NCBI GenBank assembly: GCA_965197415.1
Contig: OZ240207.1
Coordinates: 2,542,001 to 2,606,000 of the forward strand
DNA from: DAOUJI01 sp965197415
Lineage (GTDB): Bacteria > Chloroflexota > Dehalococcoidia > Lucifugimonadales > JAGWBF01
Direction of reading: 5' to 3'
Length of the DNA stretch: 64,000 nt
A program made the position numbers and the translations under genes. The notes below the pieces were generated by a model. That model had not been told where the DNA came from, did not search any database, and worked only from the letters and a program-made list of their open reading frames with translations. Position 1 is the first letter of the stretch. Every line of letters begins with the position of its first letter. Shown piece after piece: positions 16,633-24,813 of the stretch.

Positions 16633-18606
16633 TCATCGGTAGAGCGTTGCCGCCACACCGAGATGGTCTGAGGCCAGACTGTCAGGGATAGAAAAATCGC
16701 GGGCCTTCAGGTCTGGACTGGCCCAAATGTAATCGATGCGCTTCCAGGGTTCGTCTGAGCGAAAGGTGAAACCGTCCCCAGTCGCTCCAGAAGAGACGAA
16801 GGCGTCTCTGAGACCGGCTTCAGTGATGAGCAGCATCTCCGGGTCGGTGGGTTTGGCGTTCAAGTCTCCGATCAAGATAGTGGGCCGGCCGCTGCCGACC
16901 GCCTCCAACACCGCCAGCGTTTGTGGGATCCTGATAGCCGAATCGTCGTCGACGTGGTGGAAGTGCGTAGCTAGCACGTGGAGGGTCTCTCCTCCGCCCA
17001 CGTCGACCTCCACCGTCAGGAACGCCCGATCCAGGTGTATCAAATGGTTGTTGGGCATCTCATGGTTTTCGAACCCGGCGATAGGAAGCCTGCTGAGAAC
17101 CGCATTGCCCCACACGGGGTCGGCCGCTGGACCCCATACGTAGTCCATTTCGAGCCTCTGCGAAAGCCACGACAGCATGTCGAAGGAGCCATTGACCACC
17201 CAGCCTCTTGACACCTCCTGCAACGCTACGATGTCCGGGTTCTCTGCTTCGATTGCCTTGGCCAAGCGCTCCATGGCGTGCCTTCCGTGGGAGTCGAAAC
17301 CCTGGTGAAGGTTGTAGGACATGACCCGGACCGGAAATCCGTCTCCAGGAACGCGCTCCACATCCTTCCAAGTCGCCAGATGGACGAGCGGCAACACTAA
17401 AAGGAGCGCCACTGGGATGATGGCAGCCCTGGTCACAGGCGCTCTGACGGTGCGAGCGGCTAAGCAGGCTCGGAGAGCCGCCACGCCGATTAGCAGAGCA
17501 GCCAGGGGAAGCACGGCTTCCTTTGGCGCCGGAACGTTTGTGCTGTAGTTTGCATAGTATAGGAAGAGCAATGCCAACAGGATCACCATGCTTATGCTCA
17601 ACCAGGTCGAAACATGGCGTTCAGAACGCCCGGCGGTTGGCCCGTGCGACGCTTTAATGACGGACACCAAAGAGACTGCTATTACGACCTGAGCGGCCAA
17701 CGCTATCGGGGCTGCCGCAAAACCCGATTGAACAACCGTTGTCATCCAGACCAGCAGCCCACCGAACGCCGCCAGAACTGGCCAGGGCAGCCGCCTATCC
17801 CATCTCGTTAGCTCGACTGCGGCCACAACTCCAATTAAGTTGGCTGAAAGAACCAATGCGTACACCGCAGGTTGGGGCCATCCGATGAGAGCCGTCTGTT
17901 GAGCCCCATTCTGGAACAACATGAGCTGCAATGCCAAAGCCGGGCCAAAGGCCACATAGGGCAGGGCAGAGACTACAGGTCCTGGTTCCGGCTCCTGGCT
18001 CCCGTCCGCCGTCAGCCGCCACAGAAGGAATCCTTGGGCGGCCGCCAGTCCAGCCACGACAACGAATCCCACAACTCCCGGCGACCACGAGAGGTCAACG
18101 AAGCCGAAGAGGCCCTTCATGGCGGCATCGGCGGAAAGGCCCATCAGGAGAGCAATCACCGCATGCGCTGCGCTGCTATGGCCTTCTGTGGGCCGAATCG
18201 ATCGAAACAGAAGCGGCAAGAACCAAAGAAACAGCACCGTGCCGGCTATCGAGAGGGCGAGGTCCAGGGGGAGGGATGAGACGGTCTTCTCAACCAGCCA
18301 GACCAGCCCCAGACTGCCGGCGACTATTGGTAAGGCATTCCGAGGCCCTAGGAGTCGACGCACGATGGGCGCCAGAAATCCACACAGGAACACGGCCAGA
18401 CCCAACAGGCCCACTAGAATGGGGCTGATCTCCTGGACCTGGGCCAGGTATACTGACAGCCCGACGAAGAGCATCCGCATGAGTTGGATGCCGAACATCA
18501 CCGTCAGAGCGCCCAACAGCAGAGCGGCCAACGCCGTCAGGGTGGGGTCAGACGCCGCACTTCGACGTCGATAGTTCGACCAAGAACTGGAAAACGGAGG
18601 CGCCAT
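16633..18606 (-). CDS. Multi-pass membrane protein with C-terminal endonuclease/exonuclease/phosphatase domain
   Basis: 657 residues from the ATG at 18606 (MAPPFSSSWSN); the longer frame to 18918 only reads the antisense of the next gene. Residues ~20-400 hold about a dozen hydrophobic segments. The C-terminal ~240 residues are an EEP domain: VMSYNLHQGFDSHG, NPDIVALQEVSRGW, THFHHVDDD, GDLNAKPTDPE and the final SDHLGVAATL provide metal and catalytic Asn, Asp, Glu and His. EEP enzymes cleave phosphodiester or phosphomonoester bonds in nucleic acids, sphingomyelin or inositol phosphates. Fusion to a large integral membrane domain suggests a lipid or glycolipid substrate. Start overlaps nothing; 12-bp gap to the next gene. 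Confidence 0.75.
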   Translation of the reverse strand: MAPPFSSSWSNYRRRSAASDPTLTALAALLLGALTVMFGIQLMRMLFVGLSVYLAQVQEISPILVGLLGLAVFLCGFLAPIVRRLLGPRNALPIVAGSLGLVWLVEKTVSSLPLDLALSIAGTVLFLWFLPLLFRSIRPTEGHSSAAHAVIALLMGLSADAAMKGLFGFVDLSWSPGVVGFVVVAGLAAAQGFLLWRLTADGSQEPEPGPVVSALPYVAFGPALALQLMLFQNGAQQTALIGWPQPAVYALVLSANLIGVVAAVELTRWDRRLPWPVLAAFGGLLVWMTTVVQSGFAAAPIALAAQVVIAVSLVSVIKASHGPTAGRSERHVSTWLSISMVILLALLFLYYANYSTNVPAPKEAVLPLAALLIGVAALRACLAARTVRAPVTRAAIIPVALLLVLPLVHLATWKDVERVPGDGFPVRVMSYNLHQGFDSHGRHAMERLAKAIEAENPDIVALQEVSRGWVVNGSFDMLSWLSQRLEMDYVWGPAADPVWGNAVLSRLPIAGFENHEMPNNHLIHLDRAFLTVEVDVGGGETLHVLATHFHHVDDDSAIRIPQTLAVLEAVGSGRPTILIGDLNAKPTDPEMLLITEAGLRDAFVSSGATGDGFTFRSDEPWKRIDYIWASPDLKARDFSIPDSLASDHLGVAATLYR

Positions 18607-18617
18607 CGACGGGGTCC

Positions 18618-19166
18618 CTACCCCGAAAGCCCAGGTCGCCGGTGGAGGCCCAAGCGGATGTCCAGGGCCAGGAGGCACAGGTACAAGGCGCCTCCGGCGA
18701 CGGCGGTTAGAAGAGGTGGGTTGAGGCCGTAGGCGACGGCCAGCCCGATTCCAAGGACGCTTGCTGCAACCTCCACAGCGATATAGACAAGGTGCAGCTG
18801 TCCGCCTACGGTTAGGCGGTCTCCAAGGAAGGTCCAGTCGATTTTCCCGATATTCTTGCAGTGGAAGAAGTAGCCTGCCGCGGCCGCCGGACCGACCAGA
18901 GCGCACGGGACCATCCACGGCTCGAAACGAAGCTGTCCCAGGAGCGTCAACGCGACTCCCACGTTTATGGCCGTGAGGGAAATCAGGTTTCCGTATCTGC
19001 CTGAGCAGTAGCCGAAGGAACCCAGAATGGGTGGGTCGCCGAGTTCCTGAAGCCGCTCCACAAACCGGGCCCGGCGTCTCTCCCAGCGGTGGACTGCGAG
19101 GTTCCCGCCTATGAAGGCCGCATTGATGAGGACGGCGGCTGCCGCAGCAGCTACCTCGCCGCTCAC
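18618..19166 (-). CDS. Small integral membrane protein, unknown
   Basis: 182 residues with about five hydrophobic stretches (AAAAAAVLINAAFIGG; LISLTAINVGVALTLLG; CALVGPAAAAGYFF; LVYIAVEVAASVLGIGLAVAYG; LLTAVAGGALYLCLLAL). It overlaps the acyl-CoA synthetase stop by 4 bp, so the two are probably cotranscribed. No family recognised. A short soluble loop between the first and second segments contains FVERLQELGDPP. Could be a lipid-environment protein given its neighbours. Confidence 0.65.
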   Translation of the reverse strand: MSGEVAAAAAAVLINAAFIGGNLAVHRWERRRARFVERLQELGDPPILGSFGYCSGRYGNLISLTAINVGVALTLLGQLRFEPWMVPCALVGPAAAAGYFFHCKNIGKIDWTFLGDRLTVGGQLHLVYIAVEVAASVLGIGLAVAYGLNPPLLTAVAGGALYLCLLALDIRLGLHRRPGLSG

Positions 19167-20818
19167 ACGCCGTTTCCGGGAGCGTCGGGGGCCAGGCCCA
19201 GTCTCTCCAAAGCCATCTCCTTGAGAAGGAACTTCTGGACCTTGCCGCTGGAGGTCATGGGGTAGTCGTCAAATATCAGGGTGTATCGGGGAGCCTTGAA
19301 GCTGGCCAGCCTGCCCCGGCAGAATTCCGCCAGGTCGCCGTTGTCCACGGGCTGCCCGCTTCTGGGCACCACGCAGGCGCAGACCACCTCGCCCAGCCGA
19401 TCGTCAGGCACGCCTACCACCTGGACTTTCGGCGCCGACGGGTGGTCCATTAGGAACTGCTCCACTTCCGCCGGGTCCACGTTTTCGCCGCCGACCTTGA
19501 GTTGGTCCTTGTAGCGTCCCAGAAAGCGGATAACCCCGTCGTCCCTCATGATTACACAGTCACCGGTGTGCATCCATCCATCTGAGTCGACCGCCTGGGC
19601 CGTTTCCTCCGGTTTCTTGTAGTAGCCCTGCATGACGCCGTAGCCTCGCACGTACATCTCTCCCATGCTGCCGTTGGGCGTAGGAGCGCCGGAGTCAGGG
19701 TCGACGACCTTCATTTCATACCCAGGCAAAGGATAGCCGGAGGTGGTGCAGCGGTCTTCCGTTGACGAGTCCAGGAAGGAAATGGTCGCCCCGACTCCCA
19801 CTTCGGTCATACCCCAGCCGCTCACGCTGGAATAGAGGAGCGACTGGGCCCGCTGGGCCACCGGTTCGCTGGAGGCCATGCCCGCGCACAGTATCCCGGT
19901 GCGGAGTGAGCTTCTGTCCACGTTCTCGCAGTCCGGGTGGTCCATCATGTCCCGGAAGTGGGTGTCGAACCCGTGCATCACTGTGGCCCTTTCTTGCTCG
20001 ATGAGCTTCAGGCACTCGGCGGGGTCAAATGTGGTCGTGAGAACCATGCGACATCCGGTAATCAGGGACATCAAGGGGCCTTCGTAGAGGCCGAAGCAGT
20101 GGAACAGCGGCAGGTACATGAGGGTCACGTCGGCTGGAGTGATTCCCATGCGGTTGGCCGTGTCCACCACGGTGCGCTGGATGTTGTGGTTGTGCATGAC
20201 GCCCTTGGGGAAACCGGTGGTTCCCGACGTGTACATCATCAACACCGTGTCGTCGGGGTCCGTCGCTGCATGTCTTGCCTCTAATTCATCCTCGGAGACT
20301 TCATCTGCGACCGCCATCACGTCGTCCCAGCTCTGGGTCCCCCTGTAGTCGGAGGCTCCCAGGACTATGACTCTGCGCAGTTCGGGGAACTTCTCAGGCC
20401 GCAGGTTGGATGGGTCGCCCGATTCGATCTCCGGGCACAGCTCTTGGACCATGGACAGGAAGTCCACCGGGCCTGAGCGGTCCACGGTGATTAGTGCTGA
20501 CGTGTCCGACTGCCATAGGACGTACTCCAGGTCCGCTGTACGAAAGCGGGTGTTGATGGGCACCACCACCGCGCCTATTTTGGCGGCGGCCAGCATGACG
20601 TGAATCCACTCGGGACGGTTGGGCATCCACAGGGTGATTTTCTCGCCGCGCCGTACGCCTGCCGCCATCAAGGCCCTGGCGCACCGGTCGACGTCCTGAC
20701 GCAGCTCCCGGAACGTCCACCGGCGGCCCTCGTGGTAGAGCGCTTCCCTCGGCCCAAACCGGCGGTCAGCCTCGTCCAGCAGGCCGCCCAAGGTGTGTTT
20801 CACAAACCAGTCAGCCAT
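19163..20818 (-). CDS. AMP-forming acyl-CoA synthetase (class I adenylate-forming)
   Basis: 551 residues. It activates a carboxylic acid with ATP to an acyl-adenylate, then a CoA thioester. The P-loop YTSGTTGFPKGVMHNH, the A5 motif YSSVSGWGMTEVGVG, the A7 core GWMHTGD and A8 hinge GRYKDQLKVGGENVDP are visible, with the catalytic Lys in MTSSGKVQK near the end. It resembles medium/long-chain or aryl acyl-CoA ligases; chain length cannot be told. It follows the ThDP enzyme by 15 bp and precedes the membrane protein, forming a three-gene minus-strand unit. Confidence 0.9.
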   Translation of the reverse strand: MADWFVKHTLGGLLDEADRRFGPREALYHEGRRWTFRELRQDVDRCARALMAAGVRRGEKITLWMPNRPEWIHVMLAAAKIGAVVVPINTRFRTADLEYVLWQSDTSALITVDRSGPVDFLSMVQELCPEIESGDPSNLRPEKFPELRRVIVLGASDYRGTQSWDDVMAVADEVSEDELEARHAATDPDDTVLMMYTSGTTGFPKGVMHNHNIQRTVVDTANRMGITPADVTLMYLPLFHCFGLYEGPLMSLITGCRMVLTTTFDPAECLKLIEQERATVMHGFDTHFRDMMDHPDCENVDRSSLRTGILCAGMASSEPVAQRAQSLLYSSVSGWGMTEVGVGATISFLDSSTEDRCTTSGYPLPGYEMKVVDPDSGAPTPNGSMGEMYVRGYGVMQGYYKKPEETAQAVDSDGWMHTGDCVIMRDDGVIRFLGRYKDQLKVGGENVDPAEVEQFLMDHPSAPKVQVVGVPDDRLGEVVCACVVPRSGQPVDNGDLAEFCRGRLASFKAPRYTLIFDDYPMTSSGKVQKFLLKEMALERLGLAPDAPGNGV

Positions 20819-20833
20819 AGCGGTCCCTACGAT

Positions 20834-22552
20834 TTATGTCTCCCCGGCCCGGCGGGCGTCGGCCCTCCAGTCGTCGGGCGTGGGGTCACGGTCGATAACC
20901 ACGTCCACGACCGCAGGAAGACCAGAGGCAGTGGCGTCCCTGAGGGCCTGGGGAAGGTCCCGAGAGTCCCTGACCTGGACCCCGAAAGCTCCGAACCCTC
21001 GGGCCACTGCGGCGTTGTCCGTGTCCACGAACTCCGAGGCGATAGTCTTGCCCGGCGGCTGATGGTCCAGCACCATGCCCAGGGCGTTGTCGTTGAACAC
21101 AACGCATAGGATAGGCAGTTTGTACTGCATGGCAGTGGAAAGCGCGTTTACGGTCATCATGTAGCCGCCGTCTCCGGTGACGCATGCCACGGGCCGATCG
21201 GGGTACGCCAGCTTCAGGGCCACGGCGGCAGGAAGCCCCCAACCCATTCCAGCGGTGCCGCCGGGACAGAAGAAGGTATTGGCCTGCCGGGACTGGTACA
21301 GGTGGGCCATCCAGGTGCGGTTGTTCCCCGCGTCGAGAGAGAAAACGGTGGACGGGTCCAGGGTCTGTTGCAGCAGGGCCACCAGCCTCTGGGGCGTGAC
21401 GGGCGAGCTGTCCCGGTGCATCTCCGGATCGTCGTAGAAGGCCGTCTGGTGTTTGACTTCGTCGATGCCCGACGTCCACGCCTGCCGCTTGGACTTGGAG
21501 GACTCGGCAGAGTCCTTGGACGCATCCAGCAGCTGGTCCATTATTGCTCCGGCGTCGCCCACCAGCCCCAAGTCTATGGGGAAGGTCCATCCGGCGTTCC
21601 GCTCGTCTATGTCAATCTGGATGATGCGCTGGCGCAGAGGGTTGAACACGTCTGGGCGTTCCCGCACGGTGTCCTGGGGCGTCAGCTTGGCTCCGATGAT
21701 TAGAACGGCGTCGGCTTCACCCACCAGACGGTTGGCCGCGTCCTGGCCATATACGCCCACCATTCCCAGAGACAACGGGTGGGTCTCAGCCAGGGCCGCT
21801 TTGCCTTTGTAGCTGGTCACCACGGGCGCCTGCCATAGCTCCGCCAGCTCCTGAAGCTGCCTGTGGGCCTTGGCGACGTGTACTCCGTTGCCTGCGACGA
21901 TTACGGGCCGAGCCGATTCCGACAGGATGCGGACGGCTTTCTCAACGTCGGCGGGTGCGCTCTGGGGCTTGGCGGTGTTCAGGTATCCGGCGGCGTTGTG
22001 TATAAAGGGCGGCGACTCCACGTCCACCTCTCCCCCGATGGACGCCGAGCGCATGACGACCGCCGCGGGACCCGGCCGCCCGCTCATGGCGTGTTTGATG
22101 GCAAGCTGGGCGCTCAGCACCGCTTCTTTGGGGCTGGCGGCTACGGCAGTGTACTTGGTCATGGCCCGGAAGATGGCCGGAAGGTCGATGCTCCCGTACT
22201 CGCCCGCTCCCGACTGGTTGGCGGCGTGCATCCCGACTCCGCCATCGGATGTGTCGGTGAGTATGAGCATGGGCGAGCTGCTGAGCATGGACTCCATGAT
22301 GCCGAAGGAGGCGTTGGAGCCGATGAACAGCCCCTGCCCCATGACGACCGCCGGCTTGCCCGACGCCCGCGCGTATGCGTCGGCCATTATCGCCGCGGCC
22401 TGTTCGTGGCGCACGAGGATGGTCTTGATGCGGTCTTCCCGGCCGTGGAGCAGGCCGAATATCTGGCCCGTGCCTCCCCCCGGGATGCCGAAAACGTACT
22501 CCACCCCTGCTTCCTCCAGGGTCTGGACAATCAACTCGGCGGCGGTTGGCAT
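20834..22552 (-). CDS. Thiamine-diphosphate enzyme of the acetolactate synthase/benzoylformate decarboxylase superfamily
   Basis: 572 residues in the three-domain POX order: N-terminal Pyr domain with catalytic Glu50 (VRHEQAAAIMADAYARA), a central domain (~190-330) and a C-terminal PP domain with GDGGYMMTVNAL...FND for Mg-ThDP. The opening FGIPGGGTGQIFGLL resembles acetolactate synthase but no regulatory subunit or ilvC is adjacent, so a decarboxylase or 2-hydroxyacyl-CoA lyase/ligase-like role is possible. The next gene, an acyl-CoA synthetase 15 bp away, hints that the product acid or a CoA ester is involved. Confidence 0.85.
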   Translation of the reverse strand: MPTAAELIVQTLEEAGVEYVFGIPGGGTGQIFGLLHGREDRIKTILVRHEQAAAIMADAYARASGKPAVVMGQGLFIGSNASFGIMESMLSSSPMLILTDTSDGGVGMHAANQSGAGEYGSIDLPAIFRAMTKYTAVAASPKEAVLSAQLAIKHAMSGRPGPAAVVMRSASIGGEVDVESPPFIHNAAGYLNTAKPQSAPADVEKAVRILSESARPVIVAGNGVHVAKAHRQLQELAELWQAPVVTSYKGKAALAETHPLSLGMVGVYGQDAANRLVGEADAVLIIGAKLTPQDTVRERPDVFNPLRQRIIQIDIDERNAGWTFPIDLGLVGDAGAIMDQLLDASKDSAESSKSKRQAWTSGIDEVKHQTAFYDDPEMHRDSSPVTPQRLVALLQQTLDPSTVFSLDAGNNRTWMAHLYQSRQANTFFCPGGTAGMGWGLPAAVALKLAYPDRPVACVTGDGGYMMTVNALSTAMQYKLPILCVVFNDNALGMVLDHQPPGKTIASEFVDTDNAAVARGFGAFGVQVRDSRDLPQALRDATASGLPAVVDVVIDRDPTPDDWRADARRAGET

Positions 22553-22630
22553 AGAGCCTCCTTAGCGGACCTCAATGCCAAAAGTGTACATTCCCGCCAG
22601 GTTTCTGGGAAGGGTTAACACATATTATTG

Positions 22631-23380
22631 ATGGGGCGCATTCTTCCACATGGCTGGAGTTGTTGGCTACAATGGATGGAGCCCTCCCATTTTTGGAGTC
22701 GCCCATTGAGCTTGGAGCCTTTGCGTAACGCGTTAACCTTCGAGGCGCTGGATGCGAAATGGCAGGATGTCCGGGGCGTTCTGCCGGACAAGCTGCGGCT
22801 CCGCATGAGGCGTGCCTTGAGCTGGATTCAGCGAGCGGAGAAGGAAAAGGATGACTACGACTCTTCCTTCATCTTCTACTGGATAGCCTTCAATGCCGCC
22901 TATGCTACCAACCGGCGTCAAGACCCAGACACGGTAGAACGTGCTAACTTCTCCGAATATTTCGAAACGGTCCTGGGTCTCGACGGCAGCGGCACTATCT
23001 ACGACGCAATCTACGAGCGGTTCTCAGGCCCCATCAGGATTCTCCTCGACAATCAGTACGTCTTCCAACCGTTCTGGGAACACCACAGCGGACTGGGGCA
23101 CGAGAATTGGGAGTTTCAGTTCGCGGAACGCCGGAAAGAGGCGCTCAAGGCGCTGTTGGATCAGGACACCCGCTTCATCTTGAGCGCTGTGTTCGACCGG
23201 CTCTACGTCCTGCGCAACCAGCTAGTTCATGGCGGCGCGACTTGGAACGGCTCGGTGAACCGGGACCAGGTGCGTGACGGGGCCAGGATTATGGCTTTCC
23301 TGGTCCCTCTGTTCATCGATCTGATGATGGACAACCCAGGAGTCGACTGGGGGCCTCCCTACTACCCCGTAGTGGACTGA
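22631..23380 (+). CDS. HEPN-like protein
   Basis: About 250 residues, all-helical by appearance, with the R-N-x-x-x-H signature of HEPN domains (LRNQLVHGGATWNGS) close to the C-terminus, preceded by FDRLYVLRN. HEPN proteins include ribonucleases of toxin-antitoxin and abortive-infection systems, and Apea-like domains with this layout are common next to mobile elements. The start is uncertain: ATG 22631, ATG 22676 or TTG 22706 (MSLEPLRNALTFEALDAKW, behind GGAG) are all in frame. No antitoxin-like gene is adjacent. It borders the mobile-element hotspot. Confidence 0.65.
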   Translation: MGRILPHGWSCWLQWMEPSHFWSRPLSLEPLRNALTFEALDAKWQDVRGVLPDKLRLRMRRALSWIQRAEKEKDDYDSSFIFYWIAFNAAYATNRRQDPDTVERANFSEYFETVLGLDGSGTIYDAIYERFSGPIRILLDNQYVFQPFWEHHSGLGHENWEFQFAERRKEALKALLDQDTRFILSAVFDRLYVLRNQLVHGGATWNGSVNRDQVRDGARIMAFLVPLFIDLMMDNPGVDWGPPYYPVVD

Positions 23381-23407
23381 CCACGCCAACCCCACATCGG
23401 TAGTGTC

Positions 23408-23689
23408 TCAGTTTGAATCGATTTCACTCAGAATCCACTCGAACCCATATTGCTTGTCGGCCAAGCCAGCCGCTTGAGCGGGCGCCTGCTTTAGAGCCTT
23501 GTGAACCCTGTAGAAGTTGTACCAGACGAAATACAGGGCCAAGGCATGGCAGTGGTTTTCCATTTTCTTGCTGAAAGCGTTAGTGAGTCGGGTGTACCGA
23601 CGTAGCGACATGCGAGTGGTAAGGTTGTGACGCTCGATATGTGAAGTGCTTATGTCCTCTTGGGCCGGATTCCCGACAACCCTAACCCT
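23408..23689 (-). pseudogene. IS1-family transposase, C-terminal remnant
   Basis: In one frame the minus strand reads VVGNPAQEDISTSHIER, HNLTTRMSLRRYTRLTNAF, then KKMENHCHALALYFVWYNF and RVHKALKQAPAQAAGLADK. This is the conserved end of IS1-type transposases, including the last catalytic region (ISTS-IER-NLT) and the TRLTNAFSKK segment. There is no start codon, and the N-terminal zinc-finger, helix-turn-helix and first catalytic Asp are absent. The remnant abuts the 23692 gene and ends 9 bp from the left terminal repeat. Confidence 0.85.
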
Positions 23690-23691
23690 CT

Positions 23692-23985
23692 TTATTCTTC
23701 GTGATGTAAAAAGTTCAACAACTCGGCAATTTTCTCGGGAGAAAGGGTATGTACTATTTCAATCAGTTCTAGGACGACGGAGGAACTACTTTCCTGCTCG
23801 TCAAACTGCTCTTGTAAATCATCATATTCGGCTGCAGACAGCCTGTGGACTTCCTCTTCAGCAATCGCCGTGTCTTCAGTGTTGGGATGACAGTCAGGGT
23901 TAGTAAGCCTGAATATCTCTTCTTCATCAGGCCCACTACCGTAGAAGGACCTAAGCCCCAAGTTCTTGTCCCTCCATCTTGTCAA
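23692..23985 (-). CDS. Small acidic protein partnered with a Panacea protein
   Basis: 97 residues rich in Glu/Asp (DEEEIFRLTNPD; EEEVHRLSAAEYDDLQEQFDEQE), with a helical C-terminus (VLELIEIVHTLSPEKIAELLNFL). It overlaps the upstream Panacea gene by 35 bp, indicating coupling. In Panacea toxin-antitoxin pairs the partner toxin is highly variable, so this may be the toxin, although it has no recognisable toxic fold and acidity is unusual for a nucleic-acid-targeting toxin. Carried inside the IS1-type element. Confidence 0.55.
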   Translation of the reverse strand: MTRWRDKNLGLRSFYGSGPDEEEIFRLTNPDCHPNTEDTAIAEEEVHRLSAAEYDDLQEQFDEQESSSSVVLELIEIVHTLSPEKIAELLNFLHHEE

Positions 23986-24430
23986 TCAACGCTGCATAGT
24001 AATCCCTGATTACGTGGTTGTGAATAATGGTACTGCGTTTGTCTTTGAGATATGCCTGTTGCCACGGTGAACCCTCTGCATGGGTCATTTGAGATAGCCT
24101 GAGACCGTCAAGTTCCCCATACTGCTGGTAAATCGCATTAATCACTGCGGATTCACGCGGAGTGAACGCTTCCTCTTCAACCAGAATAGGTTCTGTCACA
24201 GGTTCGCTACCATATGACTTGAGAGCGTGATAGACTGAACGGATTACTGGTCCGTATTGCCAGGACTCCACCGCATCCTGAAATACTGGGCCATATCCCA
24301 ATCCCAGATTCCACGCATGGGCAAAATATGTCAGCTTCTGAACTTGCATGGGAGTGATAGGAATCTCGCTCTCCCTTGCTAGACGGACCAATTTATCCGC
24401 CACTGCCAAGGCTCTATGTTGTGCTCCCAT
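23951..24430 (-). CDS. Panacea-domain (DUF4065, SocA-like) antitoxin
   Basis: 159 residues. The pattern ITPMQVQKLTYFAHAWNLGLGYGPVFQDAVESWQYGPVIRSVYHALKSYG is the Panacea/DUF4065 core: an M-x-x-QKL-YF-H motif, then W-YGPV-V--Y. The domain is a chaperone-like antitoxin module pairing with many unrelated toxins, also seen in phage- and SocAB-type systems. A second helical half (RESAVINAIYQQYGELDGLRLSQMTH) is typical. It lies 12 bp after the 24443 gene and overlaps the acidic protein, all inside an IS1-type element. Confidence 0.85.
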   Translation of the reverse strand: MGAQHRALAVADKLVRLARESEIPITPMQVQKLTYFAHAWNLGLGYGPVFQDAVESWQYGPVIRSVYHALKSYGSEPVTEPILVEEEAFTPRESAVINAIYQQYGELDGLRLSQMTHAEGSPWQQAYLKDKRSTIIHNHVIRDYYAALIDKMEGQELGA

Positions 24431-24442
24431 AACACCCCTCTC

Positions 24443-24667
24443 TTAAGCAGCTCCGGTGTTGTTCCACCGTACCTGAGCCGCCTTGCGTGCCAAATCCGAC
24501 CTTTCCTCGGACGTCATTCCGTTGGCCCGTGCCTTACCTCCGTTGACCTTGACCGCCCGATGAGTCGGGGTGTCCTCTTCCACCTCACCGGTTGCTATCT
24601 TCGCCACCTTAACGGCGGCTCCCACGGTGTCTGCTGGGCGTTTTTGTCCTTGTGGGCCTTTAGGCAT
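24443..24667 (-). CDS. Small basic protein with KGGKARA/ARKAAQARW-type repeat region
   Basis: 74 residues: MPKGPQGQKRPADTVGAAV and KVAKIATGE at the start; NGGKARANGMTSEERSDLARKAAQVRW at the end. This composition (GGKARA...R-A-KAA--RW) recurs in small bacterial proteins annotated as RNA- or histone-like proteins of unknown function. It is the first gene of the three-gene passenger operon in the IS1-type element and could be a nucleic-acid-binding component of the module. Confidence 0.6.
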   Translation of the reverse strand: MPKGPQGQKRPADTVGAAVKVAKIATGEVEEDTPTHRAVKVNGGKARANGMTSEERSDLARKAAQVRWNNTGAA

Positions 24668-24813
24668 GCTCGTTCCCTCCTAAGGGATTACAGAAACCAG
24701 TGGTGATACTGTCAACCCCTAAGCATAGTTTAGTCCTAAAGTCAAGTCCTTGACAAGCGTTTTTGTCAGTCCCCACTTTCAAACTGAGACACTACCCCCA
24801 CAACACTTTTCCG

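Larger units (their letters stand above)
23399..24796. mobile_element. 1398-bp IS1-type element carrying an antitoxin module
   Basis: Perfect 19-bp terminal inverted repeats GGTAGTGTCTCAGTTTGAA lie at 23399-23417 and, inverted, at 24778-24796. Flanking CCCACATC (23391-23398) and CCCACAAC (24797-24804) look like an 8-bp target duplication with one change, the size made by IS1-family transposases. Inside are only the C-terminal third of an IS1-like transposase and three passenger genes (23692-24667), including a Panacea-domain protein. The element appears to have exchanged most of its transposase for cargo while keeping both ends, so it would need help in trans. Confidence 0.8.

Noticed and set aside
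18607..18918. N-terminal extension of the membrane EEP protein.
   Set aside because: It reads the antisense of the 18618 membrane gene and is Pro/Arg-rich with no hydrophobic start.
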